A stretch of 64,000 bases of DNA from JADKCZ01 sp963786945 (GCA_963786945.1 CAWBAO010000004.1:558001-622000); one strand, 5' to 3'; shown: positions 40,030 to 51,577, counted from the first letter of the stretch. Program-made: numbers and translations. Notes: generated from the sequence alone by a model not told the origin.

Positions 40030-40566
40030 ATGGTCAAGGACGTGACCCACGCCGAGCTGGCCCGCCGCGTCGACGCCTTCAAGGCCGCCTGCCGTCGGGC
40101 GGGCCTGAAGGTCACGCAGCAGCGGCTGGAGATCTTCCGGGAGGTGGCGGGCAGCCTCGAGCACCCCGACGCGGAGGCGGTGTCCCGGGCCCTCCGGGCC
40201 AGGCTGCCGACGGTCTCGCTGGACACCGTCTACCGGACGCTGGCGCTGCTCGGCGACCTCGGCCTGGTCATCCCGCTCGGCCCGCGCCGGCAGAGCGTGC
40301 GCTTCGACGCCAACCTCGCCCGGCACCACCACTACGTCTGCGTGCGCTGCGGCCTGACCCGGGACTTCGCCAGCCCGGCGCTCGACGGCCTCCGCGTCCC
40401 CGGCGCGGCCAGGGACCTCGGCAGCGTCCTGGCCATGCAGGTCGAGGTCCGCGGCCTGTGCGCCACCTGCGCCCGGGCCGGGACCGCGAGGCGCCCCGCC
40501 GGCGCCCCGGACAGCAGAGCCCGGCGCCCTCGAGGGGTGCGCCGGGCTCGCGCCACCGCGCCGTGA
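40030..40566 (+). CDS. Fur/PerR-family metal-dependent repressor
   Basis: A 178-residue Fur-family protein. The winged helix (KVTQQRLEIFREVAGSLEHPDAEAVSRAL, TVSLDTVYRTLALLGDLGLV) is followed by the metal-binding HHHYVCVRCGLTRDF and a second CATC pair for structural zinc. A basic tail of about 30 residues past CATC is unusual and is encoded over a hairpin. Its position between two rubrerythrin genes suggests a PerR-type peroxide sensor. The Fur or Zur specificity cannot be decided from these motifs alone. Confidence 0.88.
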   Translation: MVKDVTHAELARRVDAFKAACRRAGLKVTQQRLEIFREVAGSLEHPDAEAVSRALRARLPTVSLDTVYRTLALLGDLGLVIPLGPRRQSVRFDANLARHHHYVCVRCGLTRDFASPALDGLRVPGAARDLGSVLAMQVEVRGLCATCARAGTARRPAGAPDSRARRPRGVRRARATAP

Positions 40567-40569
40567 CGG

Positions 40570-40997
40570 CCGGCGGCTAGCTGATGGTCTTCAGCATCTT
40601 GTCGAAGCGGCCGGCGTGCGACTTCTCCGCCTTGGCCAGCGTCTCGAACCAGTCGGCGATCTCCTTGAAGTTCTCGTCGCGCGCCGTCTTGGCCATGCCC
40701 GGGTACATGTCCGTGTACTCGTGGGTCTCCCCGGCGATCGAGGCCTTCAGGTTGGTGGCCGTGTCCCCCAGCGGCAGGCCGGTGGCCGGATCCCCGACCT
40801 CCTTGAGGAAGTCGAGGTGCCCGTGGGCGTGCCCGGTCTCCCCCTCCGCGGTCTCCCGGAAGTTGGAGGCGACCTCCGGGTACCCCTCCACGTCCGCGAC
40901 CTTGGCGAAGTAGAGGTAGCGCCGGTTGGCCTGCGACTCGCCGGCGAAGGCGTCCTTCAGGTTCTGGTGCGTCTTGCTGCCCTTCAAGCTGGCCATG
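40570..40997. repeat. 428-bp direct repeat, copy B (rubrerythrin 2)
   Basis: Identical to 39436-39863, in the same orientation, 1134 bases further on. There is no target-site duplication or mobile element at the ends. Confidence 0.95.
40577..40996 (-). CDS. Rubrerythrin family protein, copy 2
   Basis: Same 139-residue diiron protein as copy 1, with no synonymous change. The 5' region differs: the ribosome site is AAGGAAGGG, and upstream lies an A/T-richer stretch with TGAGACCGAATATCAG. The gene converges with the Fur-family gene, 10 bases from its stop, and follows the DHOD-like gene by about 100 bases. A different promoter could give a different induction pattern for the same protein. Confidence 0.94.
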   Translation of the reverse strand: MASLKGSKTHQNLKDAFAGESQANRRYLYFAKVADVEGYPEVASNFRETAEGETGHAHGHLDFLKEVGDPATGLPLGDTATNLKASIAGETHEYTDMYPGMAKTARDENFKEIADWFETLAKAEKSHAGRFDKMLKTIS

Positions 40998-41094
40998 TGG
41001 TTCCCTTCCTTGGATGGATGCGTCCCGGTGTCCGGCTGATATTCGGTCTCAGTGAAGTCGGCGCACGTCCCGTTTGGGGCCTGCCGGCCTCCCC

Positions 41095-42081
41095 CTAGGT
41101 GTTCTGCGACAGGATCAGGTGGACGTACTGGGCCCGCTCGAAGGCTCCCGGGTCGCTGATCTGCTTCTGCGAGAGCGTGCCGCGGAACTCCTCGATGCTG
41201 GAGTGGCCGCGGCGCTCCATCCACTCCTCGATCCCGTTCAGCACCTTGCCCAGGTGGGGCACGCCGTTTCGCGACAGCGTCGAGGCCAGCTGCACCACCG
41301 TGGCGCCCGCCAGGAGCTGCTTCAGCGCGCCGGCCGAGTCGTGGACGCCGGTCGACGCCGCCAGGTCGAGCCGGACGCGCCCGTAGAGCAGGCCGATCCA
41401 GCGGAGCGGCAGCAGCGCCTCCGACGGCGTGGAGAGGCTCATCACGCTGGCCGGGGCCATCCGCTCCAGCGAGATGTCGGGCTGCAGGAACCGGTTGAAG
41501 AGCACCACCCCGGCCACCCCGGTCTGCTCCAGCTGGGCCACCACGTTGGCCAGCGACGTGAAGTACGGCGAGAGCTTCACCGCCACCGGGATCTTCACCG
41601 CGGCCTTGATGCCGGCCACCGCCTCGACGTAGCGCCGCTCCACCTCCGACCCGGGCAGGGAGGGGTCGGCCTCCACCGCGTAGACGTTCACCTCCAGCGC
41701 GTCGGCGCCGGCGTCGGCGATCTGGCGGGCATAGCCGGTCCAGCTCCCCGGGGCGCAGCAGTTGAGGCTGGCGATGACCGGGATGCGGACCGCCTTCTTG
41801 GCCCGCTGCAGGAGCGAGAGGTACTCGTGCGGCCCCACCCGCTGGGGCGGGAAGTAGGTCCGGGCCTCCGGGTTGGACTCCGAGAACCGCTGGCTCGACT
41901 CCTCCAGCTCGGTGTTGGCCGCCTCGATCTGCTCCTCGAAGAGCGAGCGCAGCACCACCGCGCCGGCCCCGTGCCCCTCGGCGGCCTCCAGGTTCTCGAT
42001 CCGGTTGGAGAGCGCGGAAGAGGCGAGGACCAGCGGGCTCGGCAGCTTCAGCCCCAGGTACTCGGTGGTCAGGTCGGCCAT
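41095..42081 (-). CDS. Dihydroorotate dehydrogenase-like flavoprotein
   Basis: A 328-residue FMN TIM-barrel of the DHOD-like group. It starts ADLTTEYLGLKLPSPLVLASS, and has IPVIASLNCCAPGSWTGYA, ALEVNVYAVEAD, IPVAVKLSPYFTS and GVVLFNRFLQPDI. True PyrD signatures at the catalytic loop are altered, and a second pyr gene is absent, so this is the 'DHOD-like protein' subgroup, not clearly PyrD. The physiological substrate is unknown. It is transcribed towards rubrerythrin 2. Confidence 0.85.
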   Translation of the reverse strand: MADLTTEYLGLKLPSPLVLASSALSNRIENLEAAEGHGAGAVVLRSLFEEQIEAANTELEESSQRFSESNPEARTYFPPQRVGPHEYLSLLQRAKKAVRIPVIASLNCCAPGSWTGYARQIADAGADALEVNVYAVEADPSLPGSEVERRYVEAVAGIKAAVKIPVAVKLSPYFTSLANVVAQLEQTGVAGVVLFNRFLQPDISLERMAPASVMSLSTPSEALLPLRWIGLLYGRVRLDLAASTGVHDSAGALKQLLAGATVVQLASTLSRNGVPHLGKVLNGIEEWMERRGHSSIEEFRGTLSQKQISDPGAFERAQYVHLILSQNT

Positions 42082-42229
42082 GTGGTCTCTCCTCGGGGTT
42101 GGAAGCGGGCGGTCAGCGGCACAGCCTACCGGAAGGCGGGGCGCGCGGGTTCTCCTCGACGGGTGTAGCCGAGGCGGGCGCGGCCCGCCAGCCGGATCGC
42201 CGCGGTATCGCCCGCCGGCCCCACCGGCC

Positions 42230-42682
42230 TCACGCCGGTGGCCGCACCGTCAGCACCGGGCAGGTCGCCTTGCGGACCACCCGCTCCGCCACCGAGCCCA
42301 TCAGCGCGTGCTGCAGCCCGGTCCGGCCGTGGGTCCCGATGACCACCAGGTCGGCCTGCTGCGCCTTGGCGAAGGCCAGGATCTCGTGGGCCGGCTCTCC
42401 CACCGCGGTGGCCACCTCCACGTGGCCGACCCCCATCCCCTCGGCCAGGGCCTTCCACTCGGCCATGTGCCGGTTGGCCTGGGCGGAGAGCTCGTCGAGC
42501 ATCTTGCTGGAGGCGACGAAGGACCCGTCCGGGAAGGTGTAGCCGGGCACCGGGTAGGCGTGGAAGAGCGCCACCCTGGCCCCGTACCGCCTGGCCAGGT
42601 CGGCGGCGGTCTCGAGCGCTGCGCGCGAGGCGTCGGAGAAGTCGATGGGGCAGAGGATCCGCTTCCAGTCGGCGCTCGGCAT
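42230..42682 (-). CDS. Universal stress protein (UspA family)
   Basis: A 150-residue single Usp domain. It opens WKRILCPIDFSDASRAALE and ends GTHGRTGLQHALMGSVAERV, matching the G-2x-G-9x-G(S/T) ATP-binding pattern, followed by VVRKATCPVLTV. A strong ribosome site, GGGAGGAG, precedes the ATG at 42682. It is monocistronic by spacing. Confidence 0.93.
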   Translation of the reverse strand: MPSADWKRILCPIDFSDASRAALETAADLARRYGARVALFHAYPVPGYTFPDGSFVASSKMLDELSAQANRHMAEWKALAEGMGVGHVEVATAVGEPAHEILAFAKAQQADLVVIGTHGRTGLQHALMGSVAERVVRKATCPVLTVRPPA

Positions 42683-42838
42683 GATCTCCTCCCGGGAGAT
42701 GGGGTTCGCTGGCGGTGCAATCCTACGCCGGTCCGGGGGAATCCGACGCACCCCCGAGTGGGGCCGCCGGCCGGGGGCGACCGGGGCGCGCGGGACCGGC
42801 CCGTGCGCCACGCGGCCGGGCGCGCCGGGGGACCCCGG

Positions 42839-44047
42839 CTACCGGTCCCTCCCCTCGCCGCGGCGGTCGGAGCCCCGGGGCCGCGCCGAGGCCCGGCGGG
42901 CGTCGGTCACGAACGAGCCGACGGCGTCGATGGCCCGGTCGAGGAAGGCCTCGAAGCGCCCCAGCTCGTCGTCCGAGGGCGGCGGCCCTTCCAGCACCTT
43001 CCAGTCTCCCCGCGCCATCCGCTCCGGCAGCTCCTCGAGCTTCCTGGTCATCCGTGCCACCGGCTCGAAGACCAGCGTCTCCATCAGGAAGATCACCAGC
43101 GCCGCCAGCGCCGCCGCCAGCAGGACCACCAGCACCACCACCTGGAGGCGGAGCTCCTCCACGCCGGCGAGGAGCTCCGAGATCTCGTGGCGCTCCACGA
43201 CGGCGCCGATGATCTTCCCGTGCCCGTCGTGGAGCGGGAAGAGCCCGCGCGCCCAGGTCCGGCCGTCGCGGGTCCCACGCCCCAGCAGCGCCGCCTGGGT
43301 CGGCACCTGCGCCATCCGCGCCAGGCCGGCCGTGAGCGACGCCTCGCCGCTGGTGCTGGCCACCTCGACCAGCTCGGCCCGCTCGTCCCAGCGCTCGGAG
43401 GATCCGGTGACCGGCAGCCAGGCGTCCCGGTCGAGCTGCCGCTTGTCGAGCAGCATGGCGTACTCGTCGCCGGTCAGCCTCGCCAGGCGGGCCAGGAAGG
43501 TGTGGATGTCGGTCCCCAGCTCGACGTAGCCGAGCAGCCGGCCCTGCGCCGTCCAGGGCCGCACCACGCGGACCGCGTAGGCGGTCTGCCCCAGCTCGAT
43601 GCCCCGGGCCTCGGCCCCGGTGGCCACCGCCCGGGCCAGGGTCTGGCGCGGCACCACGTCTCCGTGGAGGTCGGGCCGGTGGACCCGCAGCAGCACGCCG
43701 GCGCCGGGGTCGGCCGGGTGGAAGTACCAGTGGGTCACGCCGTGGGCGGCCCGGAGCCGCTGCAGCAGCGGGCCGGCCTCGGCCAGCAGCGCCTCCCGGT
43801 CGCCGCGGGCGAAGGCCGCCTCCAGCGACTCGTCCTGCTCGATGACGTCGAGGAGGGCCGAGAGCCGGTCCTCCTCGGCCGCCTCGATGCTGTCCAGGGC
43901 GGTGGCCACCTGCTGCACCTCGTGCAGGGCGGCCTGGTCGACGCCGCGCTGGTGCACGAACCGCATCAGCACCGCGATGGCCAGGGCGATGATCCCCAGG
44001 CCCACCACCAGCGGGACGATGAGCTTGAAGCGGATCGACCGGAACAC
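42839..44047 (-). CDS. Membrane sensor-like protein with periplasmic domain and HAMP-like tail, no output domain
   Basis: A 402-residue protein. An N-terminal helix (IVPLVVGLGIIALAIAVLM) and a second one at about residues 305-330 (VVVLVVLLAAALAALVIFL) enclose a large periplasmic region of cache-like character (HWYFHPADPG, GYVELGTDIHTFLARLA, GRTWARGLFPLHDGHGKIIGAV). The cytoplasmic end is a short HAMP-like stretch (FEPVARMTRKLEELPERMARGDW) and a basic tail. No kinase, methyl-accepting or cyclase domain follows. It either signals through a partner or is a shortened receptor. The stop at 42839 is in a clean reading frame. Confidence 0.75.
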   Translation of the reverse strand: MFRSIRFKLIVPLVVGLGIIALAIAVLMRFVHQRGVDQAALHEVQQVATALDSIEAAEEDRLSALLDVIEQDESLEAAFARGDREALLAEAGPLLQRLRAAHGVTHWYFHPADPGAGVLLRVHRPDLHGDVVPRQTLARAVATGAEARGIELGQTAYAVRVVRPWTAQGRLLGYVELGTDIHTFLARLARLTGDEYAMLLDKRQLDRDAWLPVTGSSERWDERAELVEVASTSGEASLTAGLARMAQVPTQAALLGRGTRDGRTWARGLFPLHDGHGKIIGAVVERHEISELLAGVEELRLQVVVLVVLLAAALAALVIFLMETLVFEPVARMTRKLEELPERMARGDWKVLEGPPPSDDELGRFEAFLDRAIDAVGSFVTDARRASARPRGSDRRGEGRDR

Positions 44048-44061
44048 CCGCCGGCCCTCCC

Positions 44062-44580
44062 CTAGAAGCCGAGCAGCGCGTGGACCCGGTCCTCGCCCAG
44101 CCGGGCGGCGCCGCCCAGGAAGGCCAGGTTGACGACGAAGGAGTAGCCGACCAGCACGGCCTCCTGCCGCTCGACGAGGCGGCCCACCGCCTCGGCGGTG
44201 CCGCCGGTGGCCAGCACGTCGTCGACCACCAGCACCCGCTCCCCCGGGAGGAAGGCGTCCTCGTGGATCTCCAGCACCGCCTCGCCGTACTCGAGGGCGT
44301 AGGCCTCGCTGATGGTCTTCCAGGGGAGCTTGCCCGGCTTGCGGACGATGGTGAGCCCCGCCCCCAGCGCGTAGGCCAGCGGCGCGGCGAAGACGAAGCC
44401 GCGCGACTCGATCCCGATGATCTTCTGCACCCGCTCGGCGCGCCAGCGCTCGGCCAGGGCGTCGATCACCTGCCGGAAGAGGCGCGGGTCGGCGAGGATG
44501 GGCGTGATGTCCTTGAAGACCACCCCGGGCTTGGGGAAGTCGGGGACGTCGCGGATGGCCAGGCGGACGGCGTCGAGCAT
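44062..44580 (-). CDS. apt: Adenine phosphoribosyltransferase
   Basis: A 172-residue type I PRTase. FPKPGVVFKDITPILADP, IGIESRGFVFAAPLAYALG and the PRPP loop VLVVDDVLATGGTA are canonical Apt motifs. It makes AMP from adenine and PRPP (salvage). The ATG at 44580 has the ribosome site AAAGGAGAGG; an in-frame TTG-type start further up is less likely. The M23 lipoprotein gene is 22 bases upstream on the same strand. Confidence 0.95.
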   Translation of the reverse strand: MLDAVRLAIRDVPDFPKPGVVFKDITPILADPRLFRQVIDALAERWRAERVQKIIGIESRGFVFAAPLAYALGAGLTIVRKPGKLPWKTISEAYALEYGEAVLEIHEDAFLPGERVLVVDDVLATGGTAEAVGRLVERQEAVLVGYSFVVNLAFLGGAARLGEDRVHALLGF

Positions 44581-44602
44581 GGTCCTCTCCTTTAGCACGG
44601 GC

Positions 44603-45370
44603 TCAAGGGAGGAAGAGCAGCGGGTTGCGCGGCCGGGTCCCCTCCCGCACCTCGAAGTGGACGTGGGGCCCGGTGGTGCGGCCGGACTGCCCGACCCGCG
44701 CGATGGGCTGGCCCGCCTTGACGGTCGCCCCCTCCGCCACCAGCAGGGCGCTGCAGTGCGCGTAGAGGGTCACCAGCCCGCCCTCGTGGCGCAGGATGAC
44801 GATGGCGCCGTAGCCGGGCTGCTCGCCGGCGTAGATGACCGTGCCGGACGAGGCGGCGTGGATGGCCGTCCCCTCCGGGGCCGAGACGTCGATGCCGTCG
44901 TGGCGCCGGCCGCCGCGAACGCCGTAGCGGCCGTAGAGCACCCCGTGCAGCGGCCAGGCCAGCCTGGCCCTGGCGGCCGGGGCGGCGGGCTCGGGCTCCC
45001 CGTTCTTCCCCGGGCGGCCGGCGGGCGCCGGCCCGGTGGTCTCCTCCAGGTCGACCACCCGGCTCGCCCCGGGCACGAAGAGCTCGGTGCCGACCGCCAC
45101 CTGCCGCGGGTCGGCGATGCCGTTCTCCTCCAGCAGGTCGGCCGGCGCCACCCCGTAGGCGCGGGCGATCCGGTAGACGGTCTCGCCCTTCCTCACCACG
45201 TGGACCACGCCCACCACCTCGGGCTCCTCGTGGTACTCGCTGGCGGCCAGCGGGATGGGGAGCGGCCGCGCCGGCGCGCCCGGGGCGCTCGCCGGGCGCT
45301 GCGCCGCCTTGGGCGAGGCGCAGGCCGCGGTCCAGAGCATGGCGGCGGCGAGCGCCGCCCTGCGGCTCAC
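44603..45370 (-). CDS. LysM/M23 lipoprotein (NlpD/EnvC-like)
   Basis: A 255-residue lipoprotein. The GTG at 45370 overlaps the surE stop (GTGA) and gives a signal peptide with lipobox AAC. A LysM domain (VVRKGETVYRIARAYGVAP, residues about 58-100) precedes a C-terminal M23 domain with RRHDGIDVSAPEGTAIHAAS and GPHVHFEVREG. The first zinc His is in RHDGID (usual H-x3-D). The last HxH is present, so activity is possible; many NlpD-like proteins instead activate amidases. surE and an nlpD-type gene side by side is a common arrangement in Proteobacteria. Confidence 0.9.
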   Translation of the reverse strand: MSRRAALAAAMLWTAACASPKAAQRPASAPGAPARPLPIPLAASEYHEEPEVVGVVHVVRKGETVYRIARAYGVAPADLLEENGIADPRQVAVGTELFVPGASRVVDLEETTGPAPAGRPGKNGEPEPAAPAARARLAWPLHGVLYGRYGVRGGRRHDGIDVSAPEGTAIHAASSGTVIYAGEQPGYGAIVILRHEGGLVTLYAHCSALLVAEGATVKAGQPIARVGQSGRTTGPHVHFEVREGTRPRNPLLFLP

Positions 45371-46131
45371 GGCCCGGGCTCCCGCGGCAGGCCCGGGAGC
45401 TGGAGGCCCGCCAGCACGCCGAGCCCGGCGTCGTCGGTGGCGTCCAGGTGCAGCGGCGTCACCGAGGCCAGCCCTTCCTCCGTGACGGCGTTGCAGTCGG
45501 ATCCGGGGATGTCGTGGTTGATGGCCCCGCCCTCGCCGCCGATCCAGTAGTAGCGCCGGCCGCGCGGGTCGATCTTGGTCACCACCTCGTTGCCGTAGGT
45601 CCGCTTCCCGAGCCGCGCCGGCCGCCAGCCGCGGATCACCCCCGGGGGCACGTTGACGTTGAGCAGGGCCGGCCGGCCCGGCCGGGCGGCCACCAGCGCC
45701 AGGGCCAGCTCGACGGCCAGCCGCGCGGCCGCCGTGAAGTCGTGCGGCGGCGCCGCCGCCAGCGAGACGGCGATGGCCGGGACGCCCAGCAAGGCCCCCT
45801 CCATGGCCGCCGCCACGGTCCCGGAGTAGTGGACGTCGTTGCCGAGGTTGGGGCCGTGGTTGATGCCGGAGACCAGCACGTCCGGCCACCGCTCCTTGAG
45901 CACCAGGTTCATGCCGACGTAGACGGCGTCGGTGGGGGTGCCGTCGACCGAGTACCAGCGCGGGGCCACCTCGTGGAGCCGGAGCGGCCGGTGGAGCGAG
46001 ATGGCGTGCGACGAGGCCGACTGCTCGCGGTCCGGCGCGCAGACCCAGACCTCGTGGCCCTCGAAGGCGGCCGCCAGCGCGCGCAGCCCGGCCGCGTGGA
46101 CGCCGTCGTCGTTGGAGAGGAGCACCCGCAC
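45367..46131 (-). CDS. surE: 5'/3'-nucleotidase SurE
   Basis: A 254-residue SurE. It opens RVLLSNDDGVHAAGLRAL, with the two metal-binding Asp residues, and has GINHGPNLGNDVHYSGTVAAAMEG, the catalytic loop. It removes phosphate from nucleoside monophosphates and survives in stationary-phase gene sets. GTGA overlap with the M23 lipoprotein gene. Confidence 0.96.
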   Translation of the reverse strand: MRVLLSNDDGVHAAGLRALAAAFEGHEVWVCAPDREQSASSHAISLHRPLRLHEVAPRWYSVDGTPTDAVYVGMNLVLKERWPDVLVSGINHGPNLGNDVHYSGTVAAAMEGALLGVPAIAVSLAAAPPHDFTAAARLAVELALALVAARPGRPALLNVNVPPGVIRGWRPARLGKRTYGNEVVTKIDPRGRRYYWIGGEGGAINHDIPGSDCNAVTEEGLASVTPLHLDATDDAGLGVLAGLQLPGLPREPGP

Positions 46132-46245
46132 CGGCGAGGAATGTACCAGCGGGGTCAGGGGGTGGGAAGCCGGCGCACCGCAGGCGCGACGAGCCCGCCG
46201 GTGGACCGCGCCTCGGCGCCGGCCGGCTCGGCCTGCGCTGACGCC

Positions 46246-47166
46246 CTACGGTGACGGGGACCGGTTGAACTCCAGGTCCTTGAACGAGGCCGGGTCGTCG
46301 ATGGCCTCGAGGTGCGTGAAGACCGCGGCGTTGGGGATGACCGCCCGCACCTCCGCCTCGATCTGCTCGACCAGCTCGTGGCCGCGCCGCACCGTCCAGC
46401 CCCCGGGGACGAGGACGTGCATGGAGACGAAGCGGCGCGAGGCCGCCTGCCGCGTGCGCACCGCGTGGAACTGGAGCTCCGGCCCCTCGTGGCGGGCCAG
46501 CACCTCGCGCACCAGCGCCTGCTCCTCGGGCGAGAGCGCGGTGTCGAGCAGCCCGGCCGCCGAGCGGCGCAGCAGGTTGACGCCGGTCCAGACGATCTGG
46601 GCCGCGACCGCCAGCGCGATGATGGGGTCGAGGATGATCCAGCCGGTGGCGGCCACCAGCCCGACGGCACCCAGCACCCCGGCCGTGGTCCAGACGTCCG
46701 TCATGAGGTGGTGGGCGTCGGCCTCCAGGGCGATGGAGTGGTGGCGCTTGCCGGCGCGCAGGAGCACCCGGGCCACCCCGAAGTTGACCGCCGAGGCCGC
46801 CGCCGAGACCAGCACGCCCCAGCCCACCTGCTCCAGCGGGCGGGGCGCCAGCAGGCGGCCCACGGCCGTCCAGCCGATGCCCACGGCGGCCAGCAGGATG
46901 AGCGCCCCCTCGGCCCCGCTGGCGAAGTACTCGGCCTTCTCGTGGCCGTAGGCGTGGTCCTCGTCGGGCGGCCGCGCGGCCACGATGAGCATGAACAGCG
47001 TGATGACCGCCGCCACCAGGTTGACCAGCGACTCGAGGGCGTCGGAGAGCAGGCCGACCGAGCCGGTCAGCCGCCACGCCACCGCCTTCATGCCGATGGT
47101 CACCACCGCCGCGGCGATGGAGAGGAAGGCGAAGCGCCGCAGGTCGGAGGCGGGGACGCTGGTCAT
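46246..47166 (-). CDS. Cation diffusion facilitator transporter
   Basis: A 306-residue CDF protein with about six membrane helices and a C-terminal cytoplasmic domain. Metal-site residues are in LLSDALESLVNL and ALEADAHHLMTDVWTT, and DHAYGHEKAEYFA is the typical loop. It exports Zn2+, Fe2+ or similar ions against protons. It stands alone between surE and the DUF815 gene. The metal cannot be told from these motifs. Confidence 0.93.
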   Translation of the reverse strand: MTSVPASDLRRFAFLSIAAAVVTIGMKAVAWRLTGSVGLLSDALESLVNLVAAVITLFMLIVAARPPDEDHAYGHEKAEYFASGAEGALILLAAVGIGWTAVGRLLAPRPLEQVGWGVLVSAAASAVNFGVARVLLRAGKRHHSIALEADAHHLMTDVWTTAGVLGAVGLVAATGWIILDPIIALAVAAQIVWTGVNLLRRSAAGLLDTALSPEEQALVREVLARHEGPELQFHAVRTRQAASRRFVSMHVLVPGGWTVRRGHELVEQIEAEVRAVIPNAAVFTHLEAIDDPASFKDLEFNRSPSP

Positions 47167-47180
47167 CGCTCCACTCTACG

Positions 47181-48071
47181 TCAGGTCGCCGCCCGCTCCA
47201 GGGCCTTTCGCCCCACCCAGTCGCAGGCGAACTGCCACGCGATGCGGCCGCTCCGGTCCCCCTTCCGCTGCGACCAGAGGATGGCCTCGGCCTCGGCGTC
47301 GGCGCTCCACGGGGTGGCCACCCCGGCCCGCTCGGCCAGCCGCGCCACCCACTGCCGCGCCACCTCCACGTAGCGGTCCTGGCTGAAGGGGTGGAAGGCC
47401 ACCCACAGGCCGAAGCGCCCGGAGAGCGAGATCTTCTCCTCGACGGCCTCGCCGTGGTGCACCTCCCCCTCCACCATCATGGCCCCGCGGTTGTCGCTCT
47501 CGAACTCGGCCACCAGGTGGCGCCGGTTGGAGGTGACGTAGATGATGACGTTGGCGGGCAGCGCGTAGACCGAGCCGTCGAGCGCGCTCTTCAGCACCTT
47601 GTAGCTGGGATCGCTGGTCTCGAAGGAGAGGTCGTCGGAGAAGACCAGGAAGCGCCAGGGCTGGGCCTTCAGCTCCTCGACGATGGCCGGCAGGCTGACC
47701 AGGTCGTCCTTGTCGACCTGGATGATGCGCAGCCCTTCGGGGGCGTAGGCGTGGAGCAGCGCCCGGACCAGCGACGACTTGCCGGTGCCGCGCGTCCCCC
47801 AGAGCAGGGCGTTGTTGGCCGGCAGGCCGGCCAGGAACTGGCGGGTGTTGGCCTCGAGGGCCCGCTTCTGCGGCTCGATGCCGAGCAGGTCGTCGAGCCG
47901 GGTGCCCTCGATCTCCGGCACCGGCTCCAGCCTCCCGGAGAACGGGCCGCGGTGCCAGTTGGCGGCGTGGCAGGTGCTCCAGTCGATGGGCGGGGCCGGC
48001 CTCGGCAGCAGCGGCTCCAGCGCCGCCAGCACCCGCTTCAGCCGCTCGGTCAACTCGGGGTCGAGGCTCAT
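47181..48071 (-). CDS. DUF815 AAA+ ATPase
   Basis: A 296-residue ATPase. Walker A GTRGTGKSS is at about residues 90-98; Walker B is FLVFSDDLSFE, and VIIYVTSNRRHLV gives sensor 1. DLLGIEPQKRALEANTRQFL upstream is typical of DUF815. The cellular role is unknown. It is 14 bases upstream of the CDF gene and might be cotranscribed with it. Confidence 0.9.
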   Translation of the reverse strand: MSLDPELTERLKRVLAALEPLLPRPAPPIDWSTCHAANWHRGPFSGRLEPVPEIEGTRLDDLLGIEPQKRALEANTRQFLAGLPANNALLWGTRGTGKSSLVRALLHAYAPEGLRIIQVDKDDLVSLPAIVEELKAQPWRFLVFSDDLSFETSDPSYKVLKSALDGSVYALPANVIIYVTSNRRHLVAEFESDNRGAMMVEGEVHHGEAVEEKISLSGRFGLWVAFHPFSQDRYVEVARQWVARLAERAGVATPWSADAEAEAILWSQRKGDRSGRIAWQFACDWVGRKALERAAT

Positions 48072-48110
48072 GCTCCCTCCGCGGCGGGCCGCCCGGCCCT
48101 GGAAACGAAG

Positions 48111-48142
48111 CCGGGGCAGGGACCGGACGGCCCCTGCCCCGG
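48111..48142 (-). terminator. Terminator of the sdh operon
   Basis: A perfect 11-bp stem (CCGGGGCAGGG and CCCTGCCCCGG, 10-base loop) 29 bases after the sdhB stop. On the minus strand it is followed by CTTCGTTTCC, a short U-rich tail. Confidence 0.7.
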
Positions 48143-48171
48143 CGATGGGGCTCCGGACCGGCCGGCGTCCG

Positions 48172-50900
<2,729 letters not shown>

Positions 50901-50911
50901 GGTAGTTCCCC

Positions 50912-51577
50912 TTACTTGGCGATCAGGCCAATGAGAATGGCGACGGGGATGGCCCCGTAGCCGAGGAGGAAGATCACGGAGAGCGCGCCCCCGAACTTGA
51001 CGAAGCCGGGCATGGTCTTGGGGTTGTTGAGGCCCAGCGACTGGAAGGTGCTCTGGATGCCGTGGGACAGGTGGAGGTAGAGCATCACCATCGAGATGAC
51101 GTAGGCCACCACCGTGAAGAGGTGCCCGAAGGCGTCGGCGACCATGGCGAAGACGTCGAAGCGGCCCAGGGCGTCCTGCACCAGCACCATCCCCGGGAAG
51201 GACCGGATGGTGAAGTGGAACAGGTGGAGGATGATGAAGGCGCCGAGCCACAGCCCGGTCCAGATCATGTTCTTCCCGGCGAAGGTGGTGCGCAGCCGGC
51301 GGTCGACCGCGTAGGCGTTGGGGTTGGCGGCCCGGTTCTCCAGGGTCAGCTGGATCGAGAGGACCAGGTGGAAGAGCACCGCCACCAGCATGACGAGGCG
51401 CGTGGCCCAGACCACGGCCGGCATCGAGTGGAGCTTCTCGGCGTAGGTGTTGATGCCATTGGCCCCGGCAAAGATGCTCAGGTTTCCGAGCAGGTGGCCG
51501 ACGACGAACAGGACCATGAGCAGGCCCGTGATCGCCATCACGACCTTTCTTCCGATCGAGTCCGAGAGCAGTCGCAT
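50912..51577 (-). CDS. sdhC: Succinate dehydrogenase cytochrome b subunit (B-type)
   Basis: A 221-residue membrane protein with five helices, the single-subunit diheme type; no sdhD follows. Heme histidines are candidates in VVGHLLGNLSIF, VLFHLVLSIQLT, FIILHLFHFTIRSF and MLYLHLSHGIQS. The ATG at 51577 has a GAAGGGA ribosome site and gives the usual SIGRKVVMAITGL start. It oxidises or reduces menaquinone. First gene of the sdhCAB operon. Confidence 0.95.
   Translation of the reverse strand: MRLLSDSIGRKVVMAITGLLMVLFVVGHLLGNLSIFAGANGINTYAEKLHSMPAVVWATRLVMLVAVLFHLVLSIQLTLENRAANPNAYAVDRRLRTTFAGKNMIWTGLWLGAFIILHLFHFTIRSFPGMVLVQDALGRFDVFAMVADAFGHLFTVVAYVISMVMLYLHLSHGIQSTFQSLGLNNPKTMPGFVKFGGALSVIFLLGYGAIPVAILIGLIAK

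Noticed and set aside
39436..40997. Mobile element around the rubrerythrin repeats
   Set aside because: There is no transposase, inverted end or target duplication; the repeats follow the gene limits.
40997..41060. Second copy of the PerR-type palindrome before rubrerythrin 2
   Set aside because: Only scattered partial matches (TGAGACC, TATCA) are found; no paired arms.
41095..42081. Pyrimidine biosynthesis gene pyrD
   Set aside because: The catalytic loop differs from PyrD, and no pyr neighbours are present, so only the DHOD-like label is safe.
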